Shown: positions 1 through 7,145 of the stretch, one piece after another
Layout: every line of letters starts with the position of its first letter
How positions within the stretch are numbered: the first letter of the stretch is position 1
From: an uncultured Oscillospiraceae bacterium
GTDB taxonomy: Bacteria > Bacillota_A > Clostridia > Oscillospirales > Oscillospiraceae
Assembly (NCBI GenBank): GCA_900754605.1
Contig: CAAEDK010000054.1
Coordinates: forward strand, 1-24,767
Reading direction: 5' to 3'
Length of the DNA: 24,767 nt
Made by a program: the position numbers and the translations under genes
Notes under the pieces: generated by a model
Seen by the model: only the letters and a program-made list of their open reading frames with translations
Told to the model about the DNA's origin: nothing
Database searches by the model: none

Positions 1-818
1 CTGTCCACATACTGGCTGATGGCATCAGCGTCCAGCATGTTCTTGCCGAAAATCAGGTCGATCTCCTCATTCTCCAGGGCCATAATGCGTGTCTGGTTGT
101 CGGGGATGACCTTGACAGTGATCTTCTGAATTGCGGGCGCCTCACCCCAATAATTCTCATTGCGCTCAAAAACAGCATACTCATCGGTAACAAAGTCTGT
201 GAGCACATAAGGACCTGTCCCGATATAGCCGTTGACGCCGTTCATCGTGCTGCCGTCGATCATGCAGTTAGGGGAAATCATTGCGAACGGGCGGATGCAA
301 GCCAGCTCGGTGAGCATGGGGTAGTACGGCTCGCTCATCTCAATGACAAAAGTATCGCTGTCCGGCGCCGAAACGCTCACCAGCAGGTTCATCATCTCCA
401 GCCAGGTGTGCCGCTCCCGGTTTTCCAGAATCGCGTTGAAGTTGGCCAGAATGGCGTTGGCGTCGCAGGGTGTTCCGTCGGAGAAGGTTACGCCGTCCCG
501 GATATTGAAGGTATAGATCCGGCCATCATCGCTGATGGTCCAGTCCTCTGCCAGACAACCCACATAACCATCTTCCGTATTGCTCACCAGTGTATCGTAA
601 AGGATACTCTGGGCGTACATCTCACCGGCGTACAGGTGGGGGTTCAGGTCCCGGATATCCCGATAGTTGACAAATATCAGCTCGTCCCGCGTAGCGGTTT
701 CACTCTCTGCGTCGGACGGGCTTCCGCTTGGATCTGCTTCGCCCCCTTGCCCGCAGCCGGCGAGCGCCGTCAGCAACAGAGCGCTGCTCAACAGCACAGA
801 AAAAATTCTTCTTTTCAT
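1..818 (-). CDS. nikA: NikA-like nickel/metal-chelate ABC substrate-binding lipoprotein (3' end off window)
   Basis: This gene encodes an extracytoplasmic family 5 solute-binding protein that would capture a nickel or metal-chelate ligand for an ABC importer. 272 codons are visible from an ATG at 818, with a GGAGG ribosome site 5-6 nt upstream, and the frame is open to the left edge. Residues 1-22 form a lipoprotein signal (KRR, hydrophobic stretch, lipobox ALAGC with Cys22). The mature part follows E. coli NikA closely as I remember it: LNPHLY, AQSILYDTLV, RHTWLEMMNLLV, YYPMLTELACIRPF, TMNGVNGYIGTGPYVL, RNENYWGEAPAIQKIT and VIPDNQTRIMALE. The C-terminal half, which holds further ligand contacts, is missing. 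It lies 118 bp downstream of a LysR gene on the same strand. Peptide or opine-metallophore binding is the main alternative, because NikA, CntA and OppA share this fold. Confidence 0.85.
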   Translation of the reverse strand, partial: MKRRIFSVLLSSALLLTALAGCGQGGEADPSGSPSDAESETATRDELIFVNYRDIRDLNPHLYAGEMYAQSILYDTLVSNTEDGYVGCLAEDWTISDDGRIYTFNIRDGVTFSDGTPCDANAILANFNAILENRERHTWLEMMNLLVSVSAPDSDTFVIEMSEPYYPMLTELACIRPFAMISPNCMIDGSTMNGVNGYIGTGPYVLTDFVTDEYAVFERNENYWGEAPAIQKITVKVIPDNQTRIMALENEEIDLIFGKNMLDADAISQYVD

Positions 819-841
819 AAATGCCTCCAGTCTTAAATATT

Positions 842-891
842 GTAGTCTTGTACTACGGTCTGTAATTTTACAGCAGTTAGTCAAGACTTAC
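842..891. promoter_or_regulatory. Dyad-rich leader between the LysR gene and nikA
   Basis: Three inverted repeats are packed upstream of the nikA start. GTAGT-N5-ACTAC lies at 842-856, CTGTAA-TT-TTACAG at 860-873 and the imperfect GTTAGT-CAAG-ACTTAC at 876-891. Dyads of this kind fit a LysR-type activator site, and the LysR gene is next door. No convincing -35/-10 pair was found here, so nikA may be read from an activator-dependent promoter or from the LysR transcript. Assigning the sites to this LysR protein is inference. Confidence 0.35.
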
Positions 892-936
892 CAGAGGCCA
901 GTTTTTCATGGAATTCCATAACTATTTGTTATGCCC

Positions 937-1839
937 TTACAGCATTTCCCTGAACCGCTCTATCAGCCAGGAGGCCTGCGGCGAGAGCGGGCGCTCTGGG
1001 TCCAGCACATAGCCGATTTGGAGAAACGGCTCGCATCCGTTGATGGACAACGGTTTGATATCATATTGTTCATAGGGGCGGTGCATAAAATTCAGGCCTA
1101 GACTGCAAACATCCGTGTGGAGCAGAAAATTGATGATCGAGTGGTCACTGTCGCTGTATATCACGTGCTTCATAACGCTTTGGTCAATGACTCCCATGCT
1201 CACCGTTTCAAGATGATGTTCCATGGAAAAGAAATCCCGTACTCCCCGCATGAATTTCAGATTTGGCAGTTCTGAAAAGTCCACACTCTCCGCATGATAC
1301 AGTGGGTGCTGAGGTCCTACATAGACGCAGATGCTCTTTTCACTCTGAGGAACAAATTCCAATTTCTTGTGGAAAAGAATGTGTTGGAATGTAGGAGTCT
1401 GCTTTTGCGCCACATATACGATCCCGACTTCGGAGATCCCCTGGTGGACATGGTTGGTGATCTCCTCCACGGTGCCCTCATGGTGCTCAATATGGATTCG
1501 AGGTCCCCAGGTTTTGTAGAAGTCTACCAACAGGCGTGACACCATGTTGCTAGGATATGTGGACAGCCGCAGACCGTCCTGCTCATCCGGCACGGCTAAA
1601 GAGGAGATCGTAGCCGTTGCCCTCAGAATCAGCTTCGCATACTCCAGTACGGTCTTCCCATAAACCGTAGGCTGTACGCCCTTCCCGCTCCGGACCAGAA
1701 GGGGCCGTCCCAGTTCATGCTCCAATGTACGGATGGTTTTGCTGACGTTTGGCTGCGTGGTATACATGCAAGCCGCAGCTTGTGAAATGCTTCCGCGTTC
1801 GCAGGCGGTCACAAAGCTCTCCAGTTGTTTCATTTCCAT
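937..1839 (-). CDS. LysR family transcriptional regulator
   Basis: A 300-aa LysR-type regulator with an N-terminal winged helix-turn-helix at about residues 1-60 (MKQLESFVTAC, SISQAAACMYTTQPNVSKTI, LEHELGRPLLVR) and a substrate-binding-like effector domain from about 90. An in-frame ATG lies 15 nt further upstream at 1854. The GGAGG at its codons 1-3 is correctly spaced for the ATG at 1839, so I prefer 1839. The protein probably controls the nikA-like gene 118 bp downstream, although LysR regulators are more often divergent from their targets. Its promoter carries the dyad shared by four other units in the window (1861-1878), so it probably sits under the common repressor. The effector is unknown. 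Confidence 0.9.
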   Translation of the reverse strand: MEMKQLESFVTACERGSISQAAACMYTTQPNVSKTIRTLEHELGRPLLVRSGKGVQPTVYGKTVLEYAKLILRATATISSLAVPDEQDGLRLSTYPSNMVSRLLVDFYKTWGPRIHIEHHEGTVEEITNHVHQGISEVGIVYVAQKQTPTFQHILFHKKLEFVPQSEKSICVYVGPQHPLYHAESVDFSELPNLKFMRGVRDFFSMEHHLETVSMGVIDQSVMKHVIYSDSDHSIINFLLHTDVCSLGLNFMHRPYEQYDIKPLSINGCEPFLQIGYVLDPERPLSPQASWLIERFREML

Positions 1840-1860
1840 TGCGCGTTCCTCCATGCCATC

Positions 1861-1878
1861 AGTTTGCGTATGCTAACC
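1861..1878 (-). promoter_or_regulatory. Shared operator, copy F (LysR promoter)
   Basis: The minus-strand sequence is GGTTAGCATACGCAAACT, a dyad GTTAGC-N4-GCAAAC with one mismatch. It ends exactly 2 nt downstream of the -10 box of the LysR promoter. Copy E at 20038-20055 has the same sequence layout and the same spacing. A protein bound here would cover the transcription start, which implies repression. Confidence 0.65.
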
Positions 1879-1880
1879 AC

Positions 1881-1909
1881 AATATACTATATCAGGCGCT
1901 TACGGACAA
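1881..1909 (-). promoter_or_regulatory. Promoter of the LysR gene
   Basis: A -35 element TTGTCC at 1904-1909 and a -10 element TATATT at 1881-1886 are separated by 17 nt, reading leftward into the LysR gene. The operator at 1861-1878 follows directly. Confidence 0.65.
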
Positions 1910-2053
1910 GTAATATATTCTCATTCAGGATGATATAAACTTGAAAATAGCCGAAATATCAGGTACAGTTTATTTTGGTGAATTATAGGCTGGGTTCCTC
2001 CTGAATGGCTGATTGTCAATATGTCCAAGCAGCAGACCTGGCAGGTGGTAAGC

Positions 2054-2092
2054 GGCCAGAGGCCGCCGGCATCATGCCGGCGGCCTCTGGCC
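2054..2092 (-). terminator. Long perfect hairpin after the first ABC operon
   Basis: A 17-bp GC-rich perfect stem (2054-2070 with 2076-2092) has a 5-nt loop and lies 37 bp past the stop of the upstream ABC gene. There is no U tract on the minus-strand transcript; the plus strand has TTT after the stem. It may end transcription through stem strength alone or protect the 3' end of the mRNA. The rest of 1910-2129 contains no gene I can support. Confidence 0.6.
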
Positions 2093-2129
2093 TTTCTGCA
2101 ACCTTCCAGAACGACGCCTAAAAAACCGG

Positions 2130-3860
2130 TTATTCCAGCCGCCAGCCCTCGGCCTGCTCCCGGACCTGAACAAACCGGCGGTAGAGGCCGTCCTGAGCCA
2201 TCAGCGCATCGTGAGTCCCCTGCTGAACGATCCGTCCCTGGTCCACCACCACGATCTGATCCGCGTCCCGGACGGTGGAGAGCCGGTGGGCGATGGAAAT
2301 GAGCGTTTTGCCCGCCGTCAGCTCCCGGATGGCGGCCAAAAGCAGATGCTCGTTCTCCGGGTCCACACTGGAAGTCGCCTCATCCAGAATCACGATGGGG
2401 GCGTCCTTCAGAATGGCGCGGGCAATGGAGACCCGCTGCTTCTCGCCGCCGGAGAGGGTGGAGCCGCCCTCTCCCACCATCGTATGATAGCCGTCGGGCA
2501 GCGCCATGATGAAGTCGTGGCATTGGGCGCGCCTGGCCGCCTCCACCACCTGCTCGTGAGTGGCGTTGGGATTGCCGAATTTGATGTTGTTCTCAATGGA
2601 GTCGTGGAAGAGATACACATTTTGGAAGACCATGGAGAGGTTTTTCAGCAGGCTGTCGGCGGTGCAGTCCTTCACATCCGTGCCGCCCACGCAGACACTT
2701 CCCTCCTGCACATCCCAAAAACGGGCGATCAGGCTGCATAAGGTGGTCTTTCCAGAGCCGGACGGTCCCACCACGGCGCAGGTAGTCCCCTGGGGGATTT
2801 TGAGAGAAACATGGTCGATGACCTTCCGGCCTCCTCCATAGGAGAAGGATACATCCTTCAGCTCGATGTCGAAGCGGCCGGGAGCGAGGGCCTTGTCCGT
2901 CCGGTCCAGGGAGGGGATGTTGGTCACCGCCTCCAGCCGGTCCAGCTCGGTGGCGATCTTCTTGTCCAGGAAGGAGCCGTCCCCCATGACCTCCATCTCG
3001 GAGTAGAGGATAAAGGACGCCACCAGGAACAAAAAGCAGTAGGTCAGGGAGATGGCCCCCTGCAGGTAGAGGAAGGTGGACAGGAACATGAGGGCGCAGC
3101 CGGTGAGCTTGAACACCAGAATATAGAGCCGCAGGGCGGGCAGGGCTGCCTTCTCCTGATCCAGCGCCGCCTTCTGCCGCCGGTGGAAGGACTGGTACAC
3201 CGCGCCGTCCTGCCCCACCGTCTGGGAGAAGGAGCGCAGCACCGCGATGCCCCGGATGTACTCCAGCGACTGGGTGACCAGCTCCTCCTGCGCCTCCTGC
3301 ACCTTTGGGGTGTGCTCCGCCGCGGCTTTCTGCACCATTCCCAGCACATAGAGGCCCACCAGCAGGCCCGCCAGGGACAGCAGGGAGAACCAGGGGCTGA
3401 AAAACATCATCATTACAATGATGATGACCGACATGGACACGCCGCCGGTGATGTCCGTGATAAACAGCATGGAATACTGCTCCAGCTCCACCACCGTGGA
3501 GGTAAGGGTGGTCTGGATGGTGCCCAGGCGCTGGTCGGAGAAGTAACCCATAGGGGCGCTTTTCATCTTCTCGCCGATAGCCAGCCGGTAGTCCCGGAAG
3601 ATGTCGAAGCCCTTGGCGCTCATGGAGATGTCCTCCAGCCACTGGAACAGGAAGCGGCCGAACACGCTGGCGATCAGGATGCCGAGGCCCTGTCCGATCA
3701 CCTCGGCGGTGAGGCTGTCCAGATGGGAGATCACCACATAGACCGCCATGAGCATCATGGCCATGGAAAAGGTTTTCAGGATGTTGCAGACAATGCCCGC
3801 ATAGATGTATTTTTTCTGGTCTCCGGCAATATCCAGAATCCGTTTGATGGTATGGAACAT
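2130..3860 (-). CDS. ABC transporter, fused membrane domain and ATPase (pair 1, second partner)
   Basis: A 576-aa half-transporter with a six-helix type IV exporter-fold membrane domain (about residues 1-310) followed by an ATPase. Visible motifs are Walker A GPSGSGKTT at 365-373, Q-loop Q413, signature LSGGE at 469-473, Walker B IVILDE ending at E494, D-loop SSVD and H-loop H525. The start codon directly follows the stop of the preceding ABC gene (TGAATG), with AAAGGAGG just upstream, so the two are probably co-translated and form a heterodimer. Exporter-fold pairs include multidrug exporters and also the siderophore importers YbtPQ and IrtAB. Co-transcription with an ECF S component and a shared operator make import plausible, but direction cannot be read from sequence alone. 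Confidence 0.92.
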   Translation of the reverse strand: MFHTIKRILDIAGDQKKYIYAGIVCNILKTFSMAMMLMAVYVVISHLDSLTAEVIGQGLGILIASVFGRFLFQWLEDISMSAKGFDIFRDYRLAIGEKMKSAPMGYFSDQRLGTIQTTLTSTVVELEQYSMLFITDITGGVSMSVIIIVMMMFFSPWFSLLSLAGLLVGLYVLGMVQKAAAEHTPKVQEAQEELVTQSLEYIRGIAVLRSFSQTVGQDGAVYQSFHRRQKAALDQEKAALPALRLYILVFKLTGCALMFLSTFLYLQGAISLTYCFLFLVASFILYSEMEVMGDGSFLDKKIATELDRLEAVTNIPSLDRTDKALAPGRFDIELKDVSFSYGGGRKVIDHVSLKIPQGTTCAVVGPSGSGKTTLCSLIARFWDVQEGSVCVGGTDVKDCTADSLLKNLSMVFQNVYLFHDSIENNIKFGNPNATHEQVVEAARRAQCHDFIMALPDGYHTMVGEGGSTLSGGEKQRVSIARAILKDAPIVILDEATSSVDPENEHLLLAAIRELTAGKTLISIAHRLSTVRDADQIVVVDQGRIVQQGTHDALMAQDGLYRRFVQVREQAEGWRLE

Positions 3861-5618
3861 TCAGTTGGCCTCCTTTCCGGCAAAAGCTGCCGTGCTTTGA
3901 TACTGCTCCCACATGGTCCGGTACAGGGGGCAGGTGTTAAGCAGCTCCTCCTGCCGGCCGCAGGCGGCAAGCCGCCCCTGGTCGATCACCAGAATTTGAT
4001 CCGCGTTCTGGATGGTGTTCAGCCGGTGGGCCACCACGATCAGGGTCTTGCCCCGCACCAGGCGGGAGATGGCCTGTTGGATCTGCGCCTCGCTCTCGGG
4101 GTCAGCGAAGGCGGTTGCCTCGTCCAGGATGATGACGGACGCCTTTTTGAGCATGGCCCGGGCGATGGTAATGCGCTGGCGCTCTCCGCCGGAGAGCCGG
4201 TCCCCGGCGTCTCCGGCCAGGGTATCGTACCCCTGCTCCAGATTCATGATAAAGTCATGGCAGTTGGCGGCCCTGGCCGCAGCTTCCACCTCCGCGTCGG
4301 TGGCACTGGGATCACCCATGCGGATATTCTCCCGGATGGACCTGTCAAAGAGGAAGTTGTCCTGGGCCACATAGCTGATCTCCCCCATGAGCTGGTCAAA
4401 GGGAATATTTTGGATGTCCTGCCCGCCGAAGGAGACCGTCCCGCCTGTGGCGTCCCAGAAGCCGGCCATCAGCTTGGCAATGGTGGATTTTCCGGAGCCG
4501 GAGGGCCCCACAATGGCGGTGATCTGCCCGGTGCGGGCGGTAAAGTTCACATCGTGGAGGACCTCCTTCTTCCCATCATAGGAGAAGCACACCCGGTCAA
4601 AACGGAAGGAACGCTCTCCCAGCTTCACCGGCTTTTCAGGCCGGCGCTGCTCCGGCGTGGCGAGAAAGTCCTGAATGGGGTCCAGGTTGGGAGCCATGTA
4701 GGAAAGCTGCCCCAGGGCAAAGCCGAATTTGATGAGCCCGGCCATAAAGCCGAAGGGGATGATGATGCAGGCCAGGAACAGGGGCAGCTCCAGCGTGCCC
4801 TGCATATAGAGCCACGCTCCCACGGGCAGCGTGCCCAGTAAAGTGGAGGGGAGCACCGCCTTGAAGCCCGCCATCCAGAACCAGCTCTGCCGCCACCAGG
4901 CCAGGGTGCTGTCGTGGAAAAAGTTTACCGACCGGGAGAACTCCCCGAAGCTCTTGCTCCCCTGCCCGAACGCCTTGATGACCTGGATGCCGCCCACATA
5001 CTCCACCAGGGCGGCATTCATCTCGTTGCCCGAGCGCAGGTAGACGGCCATCTTCTCCTTGTACCCCCGCATCATGCACACGGCGAACACCAGGCTCAGG
5101 GGGACGGTAATGAAGGCGGCCAGCCCCATCCGCCAGTCCAGAACGAACACCAGGATGATGCTGAAAACCGGCCCGGCCAGGTTGGAGGGCAGCTCCGGCA
5201 CCATGTGGGCGATGATGTCCTCCAGCCGCCCCACATTGTCCACCATCAAAGTCTTGAAGGTGCCGGAGGGGGTCTCCAGCATGACGCCCATGGGGACCTT
5301 CGCCATTTTATCCGCCAGAGCGCACCGGATGTTCTTCAGGATGGTGAAGGAAACTGTATGGCTGCGCATGGAGGACAGGCCGGTAAGCCACGCCCGCAGG
5401 CACATGCACACCGCCGCCGTCACCGCCATGACCGCCGCCCGTTCCACCGTGGCAGTGCCCTCATACAGCTCCTTCGCCAGCAGGGTCACCACAAAATAGG
5501 GGGCCATGCCGAACATCTCTCCGATAAAGGCCAGGATCACCGAGCCAGTCATTTTTCCCCTGGCCTCTCCAGAGAAGGAAAAGAGGACTTTCAGGGGATT
5601 TTCCCGTTTTGTTTTCAT
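3861..5618 (-). CDS. ABC transporter, fused membrane domain and ATPase (pair 1, first partner)
   Basis: A 585-aa half-transporter. The open frame extends 30 codons further upstream, but the ATG at 5618 has a well-spaced AAGGAAG and begins a typical N-terminus, so I use it. The membrane domain spans about residues 1-315. The ATPase has Walker A GPSGSGKST at 371-379, Q419, signature LSGGE at 475-479, Walker B VIILDE ending at E500 and H531. The D-loop is AFAD rather than the common SALD-like form, a feature shared with the first partner of pair 2 (AYAD). The gene follows the S-component gene by 34 bp and abuts its partner without a gap. The likely product is one half of a heterodimeric ABC complex in the cytoplasmic membrane. 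The substrate is unknown; a metal chelate is inferred from context. Confidence 0.92.
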   Translation of the reverse strand: MKTKRENPLKVLFSFSGEARGKMTGSVILAFIGEMFGMAPYFVVTLLAKELYEGTATVERAAVMAVTAAVCMCLRAWLTGLSSMRSHTVSFTILKNIRCALADKMAKVPMGVMLETPSGTFKTLMVDNVGRLEDIIAHMVPELPSNLAGPVFSIILVFVLDWRMGLAAFITVPLSLVFAVCMMRGYKEKMAVYLRSGNEMNAALVEYVGGIQVIKAFGQGSKSFGEFSRSVNFFHDSTLAWWRQSWFWMAGFKAVLPSTLLGTLPVGAWLYMQGTLELPLFLACIIIPFGFMAGLIKFGFALGQLSYMAPNLDPIQDFLATPEQRRPEKPVKLGERSFRFDRVCFSYDGKKEVLHDVNFTARTGQITAIVGPSGSGKSTIAKLMAGFWDATGGTVSFGGQDIQNIPFDQLMGEISYVAQDNFLFDRSIRENIRMGDPSATDAEVEAAARAANCHDFIMNLEQGYDTLAGDAGDRLSGGERQRITIARAMLKKASVIILDEATAFADPESEAQIQQAISRLVRGKTLIVVAHRLNTIQNADQILVIDQGRLAACGRQEELLNTCPLYRTMWEQYQSTAAFAGKEAN

Positions 5619-5652
5619 TCTGCACTTCCTTTCCGCCGTATTCCGATACGGC

Positions 5653-6246
5653 TCATGCTTTTCTGATATGGATTCGGGCCTGACCGCGTTTCCAAAGCGG
5701 GCTCCCAAGCCATGCGCCGATGGCGGCTCCCACGATGATGGCCGCCAGCATCAGGACCAGCATCCCCGGCGTGGCAAGCCCCTCCACCGCCGCGGCATAG
5801 GCTGGGGACATCTCTTCCGCGGCGCTGGCTGCCGTCCGGGCCGGGTCGATCCAAATGTAGAGTGGACTCCCGCTGGAGCTGAAGGCCAGCGGGAGAAAGC
5901 TCCAGCGGGCGGCCCGCAGGCTCTCATACCCGCCCAGCCGCCGCACCAGCTCCGCCAGCACCGCTCCGGCCGCCAGCGTCACCGCCATCCAGCCGGACAG
6001 CTCACCCGCCGCCAGGAACAGCAGAAGCACCACTAAGTTCATGAGTACCGGTACCCCAAACCGGGGCGTTCGGGCCGCCAGATACAGATACAGCCACCCC
6101 GATGCGGCGGCGGTGATGGCCGGGAGAAAGACCCAGAACAAGGGGGAAAATGACCCACACATCATCACCAGCACCGTGATCAGGAAATAGAGCAGGGACC
6201 CGCCGAGCACGGCAGCAAGGCTCCTGGCCGTCCATACACGCTTCAT
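5653..6246 (-). CDS. MptD-family (Trep_Strep) ECF transporter S component
   Basis: A 197-aa integral membrane protein with about five hydrophobic segments (around residues 10-30, 35-56, 64-80, 84-101 and 159-181) and a glycine-rich last helix ending in GAAIGAWLG. It resembles the MptD/Trep_Strep family of putative ECF substrate-binding subunits, which bind a small ligand in the membrane. The usual partners, a T subunit and ATPases, are not next to it: two exporter-fold ABC genes follow instead. It could borrow the T and A subunits of the ECF operon at 7.6-9.7 kb, or pass substrate to the ABC pair. The AGGAGG at 6258-6263 is 11 nt from this ATG and 5 nt from an upstream ATG-TAA start-stop pair, a possible translational control. 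The family call is from sequence resemblance and is fairly secure. Confidence 0.8.
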   Translation of the reverse strand: MKRVWTARSLAAVLGGSLLYFLITVLVMMCGSFSPLFWVFLPAITAAASGWLYLYLAARTPRFGVPVLMNLVVLLLFLAAGELSGWMAVTLAAGAVLAELVRRLGGYESLRAARWSFLPLAFSSSGSPLYIWIDPARTAASAAEEMSPAYAAAVEGLATPGMLVLMLAAIIVGAAIGAWLGSPLWKRGQARIHIRKA

Positions 6247-6275
6247 TTACATACGCACCTCCTGTTGTGGATTTT

Positions 6276-6293
6276 AGTTAGTTTTCGCTAACT
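6276..6293 (-). promoter_or_regulatory. Shared operator, copy A (S component/ABC pair 1)
   Basis: The minus-strand sequence is AGTTAGCGAAAACTAACT, a perfect AGTTAG-N6-CTAACT dyad. It lies between the TetR-1 terminator and the S-component start. A weak -10-like TACATT (6296-6301) stands 2 nt upstream of it, the same offset as copies E and F, but I see no good -35. The first nine bases after the leading A, GTTAGCGAA, also occur in the TetR-1 promoter dyad at 6952-6970. Confidence 0.65.
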
Positions 6294-6302
6294 CAAATGT
6301 AG

Positions 6303-6326
6303 AAAAAAGGGGCTGTTCAAAGCCCC
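6303..6326 (-). terminator. Terminator of TetR-1
   Basis: GGGGCT-TTGAAC-AGCCCC followed by six U on the minus-strand transcript. It overlaps the TetR-1 stop codon. It separates the regulator from the S-component operon, although read-through could still feed that operon. Confidence 0.75.
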
Positions 6327-6931
6327 AGGATGGCCCGCCAGCCGGGAATGAAGAACTGGTGCATCGTATCCAGGTAGTGCAGGGCCTCCTCCTTGGTGAA
6401 GTCATGGACTACCACTTCAAAGAGGGCGTTGGTATAGGCGGTCATAAGCAGATGGAGTTCTTTGGGGTCCACTTCTTTTACCGGGACGCCATGCTTCTTC
6501 GCTTCCTCCATGTAGGCCAGCGTCTCCTGCTGCTCCATAACCACAATATCGTGGAGAAACCAGGCGTACTTGGTCCCGGCAGAACAGCAAAGCAGCAGCT
6601 TGAACTCGTTGAAATGGGAATAGATCTGTTCCACCACCAGGCCCAAATCATTGCCTGAATCCCACATGGCATCCAGGTCGCCCTGCTCCAGAAAGTCATA
6701 GTCCACCTGCCGCGTCCGCTCACACCACTTCTGAAGTTCAGAGAGTACCGGCTCCACCAGGGCGGCGAACATGGCCTCCTTGTCTACAAAGTGGCGGTAC
6801 AGTCCGGCGGCGGTGATGCCCGCCTCCTCCGCGATCTCCCGCATGGTGGCCTTTTCAAAGCCTTTTTCCAGAAAGATCTTCATGGCGGCCGGTATGATCC
6901 GTTCGTGGGTTTCCGTCTTGTCCTTCGGCAT
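6317..6931 (-). CDS. TetR/AcrR family regulator (TetR-1)
   Basis: A 204-aa TetR-type repressor. The N-terminal helix-turn-helix at about residues 28-50 reads ATMREIAEEAGITAAGLYRHF, here broken as ATMREIAEEAG and ITAAGLYRHF, followed by the usual DKEAMFAAL helix. The C-terminal ligand domain contains FKLLLCCSAGTKY, matching FKLVICCSEGTRY in TetR-2, so the two are related. The start has GGAGG at 5-nt spacing. The gene has a consensus promoter with a dyad just downstream of the -10, typical of autorepression. The downstream S-component/ABC operon, separated by a terminator and carrying an operator with a shared 9-mer, is the most likely target. The inducer is unknown. Confidence 0.9.
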   Translation of the reverse strand: MPKDKTETHERIIPAAMKIFLEKGFEKATMREIAEEAGITAAGLYRHFVDKEAMFAALVEPVLSELQKWCERTRQVDYDFLEQGDLDAMWDSGNDLGLVVEQIYSHFNEFKLLLCCSAGTKYAWFLHDIVVMEQQETLAYMEEAKKHGVPVKEVDPKELHLLMTAYTNALFEVVVHDFTKEEALHYLDTMHQFFIPGWRAILGL

Positions 6932-6951
6932 ACTTGCCTCCTTTCTTTGTT

Positions 6952-6970
6952 ATCGTTGTTCGCTAACGAT
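6952..6970 (-). promoter_or_regulatory. Dyad in the TetR-1 promoter
   Basis: Minus-strand ATCGTTAGCGAACAACGAT, with arms ATCGTT and AACGAT around 7 nt, starts 6 nt after the -10 box. It contains GTTAGCGAA, shared with copy A of the common operator, but its second half differs. It is probably the TetR-1 autoregulatory site. Confidence 0.6.
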
Positions 6971-6976
6971 GTTTAC

Positions 6977-7005
6977 AATATAGCACGCAGTGTTCAGCCT
7001 GTCAA
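6977..7005 (-). promoter_or_regulatory. Promoter of TetR-1
   Basis: TTGACA at 7000-7005 and TATATT at 6977-6982 with 17-nt spacing, a near-consensus vegetative promoter reading into TetR-1. Confidence 0.8.
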
Positions 7006-7050
7006 GCGTCTTGTTCTCATCGCCATACACAGACAGATAGACCCGATGAA

Positions 7051-7089
7051 AAAAACCGCAGGCACCCATTTAGGGCAACTGCGGTTTTT
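7051..7089 (-). terminator. Terminator of the ECF/DtxR operon
   Basis: An 11-bp stem AAAAACCGCAG/CTGCGGTTTTT with a 17-nt loop, flanked by A and U runs, so it can act in both directions. It lies 15 nt after the stop of the short response-regulator-like ORF. The hairpin at 20131-20167 resembles it in stem and in part of the loop. Confidence 0.8.
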
Positions 7090-7103
7090 AAGAAGAAATA
7101 CTA

Positions 7104-7145
7104 TTACAGCAATCCATCATCAATCAGAAGGACCTGTTTCCACAT
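7104..7145 (-). pseudogene. 13-codon response-regulator-like remnant after DtxR-1
   Basis: An ATG overlapping the DtxR-1 stop (TGATG), with AGGGGG upstream, opens MWKQVLLIDDGLL followed by TAA. LLIDD is the first strand and acidic pocket of a CheY-like receiver domain. The same position after DtxR-2 holds MRKQILLIDDDLPLC. I read both as 5' remnants of a response-regulator gene once located after the DtxR gene. Peptides that are real products cannot be excluded, because the ribosome sites look intact. Confidence 0.45.

Noticed and set aside
876..891. GTTAGT-CAAG-ACTTAC before nikA as a further copy of the shared operator
   Set aside because: The right arm matches only 4 of 6 positions and there is no -10 box at the usual offset. 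It is listed only as part of the dyad-rich leader.
909..920. 12-bp palindrome ATGGAATTCCAT downstream of the LysR gene
   Set aside because: It has no U tract and no partner site and could arise by chance, so I do not call it a terminator or operator.
1982..2019. TTGACA and TATAAT on the minus strand upstream of the LysR gene
   Set aside because: The spacing is 26 nt, too long for a promoter. The pair TTGTCC/TATATT closer to the gene has 17 nt.
2593..3912. A 439-codon minus-strand frame overlapping ABC pair 1
   Set aside because: It is an alternative frame of the ABC gene with a Pro/Gly/His-rich composition and no ribosome site; the true frame carries Walker and signature motifs.
2811..4841. 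A 676-codon plus-strand open frame across the two ABC genes
   Set aside because: It is antisense to two genes with complete ABC motifs, and its His/Gln/Gly-rich translation has no domain. It is a high-GC shadow, as are the other long plus-strand frames at 12592-13668 and 13686-15152.
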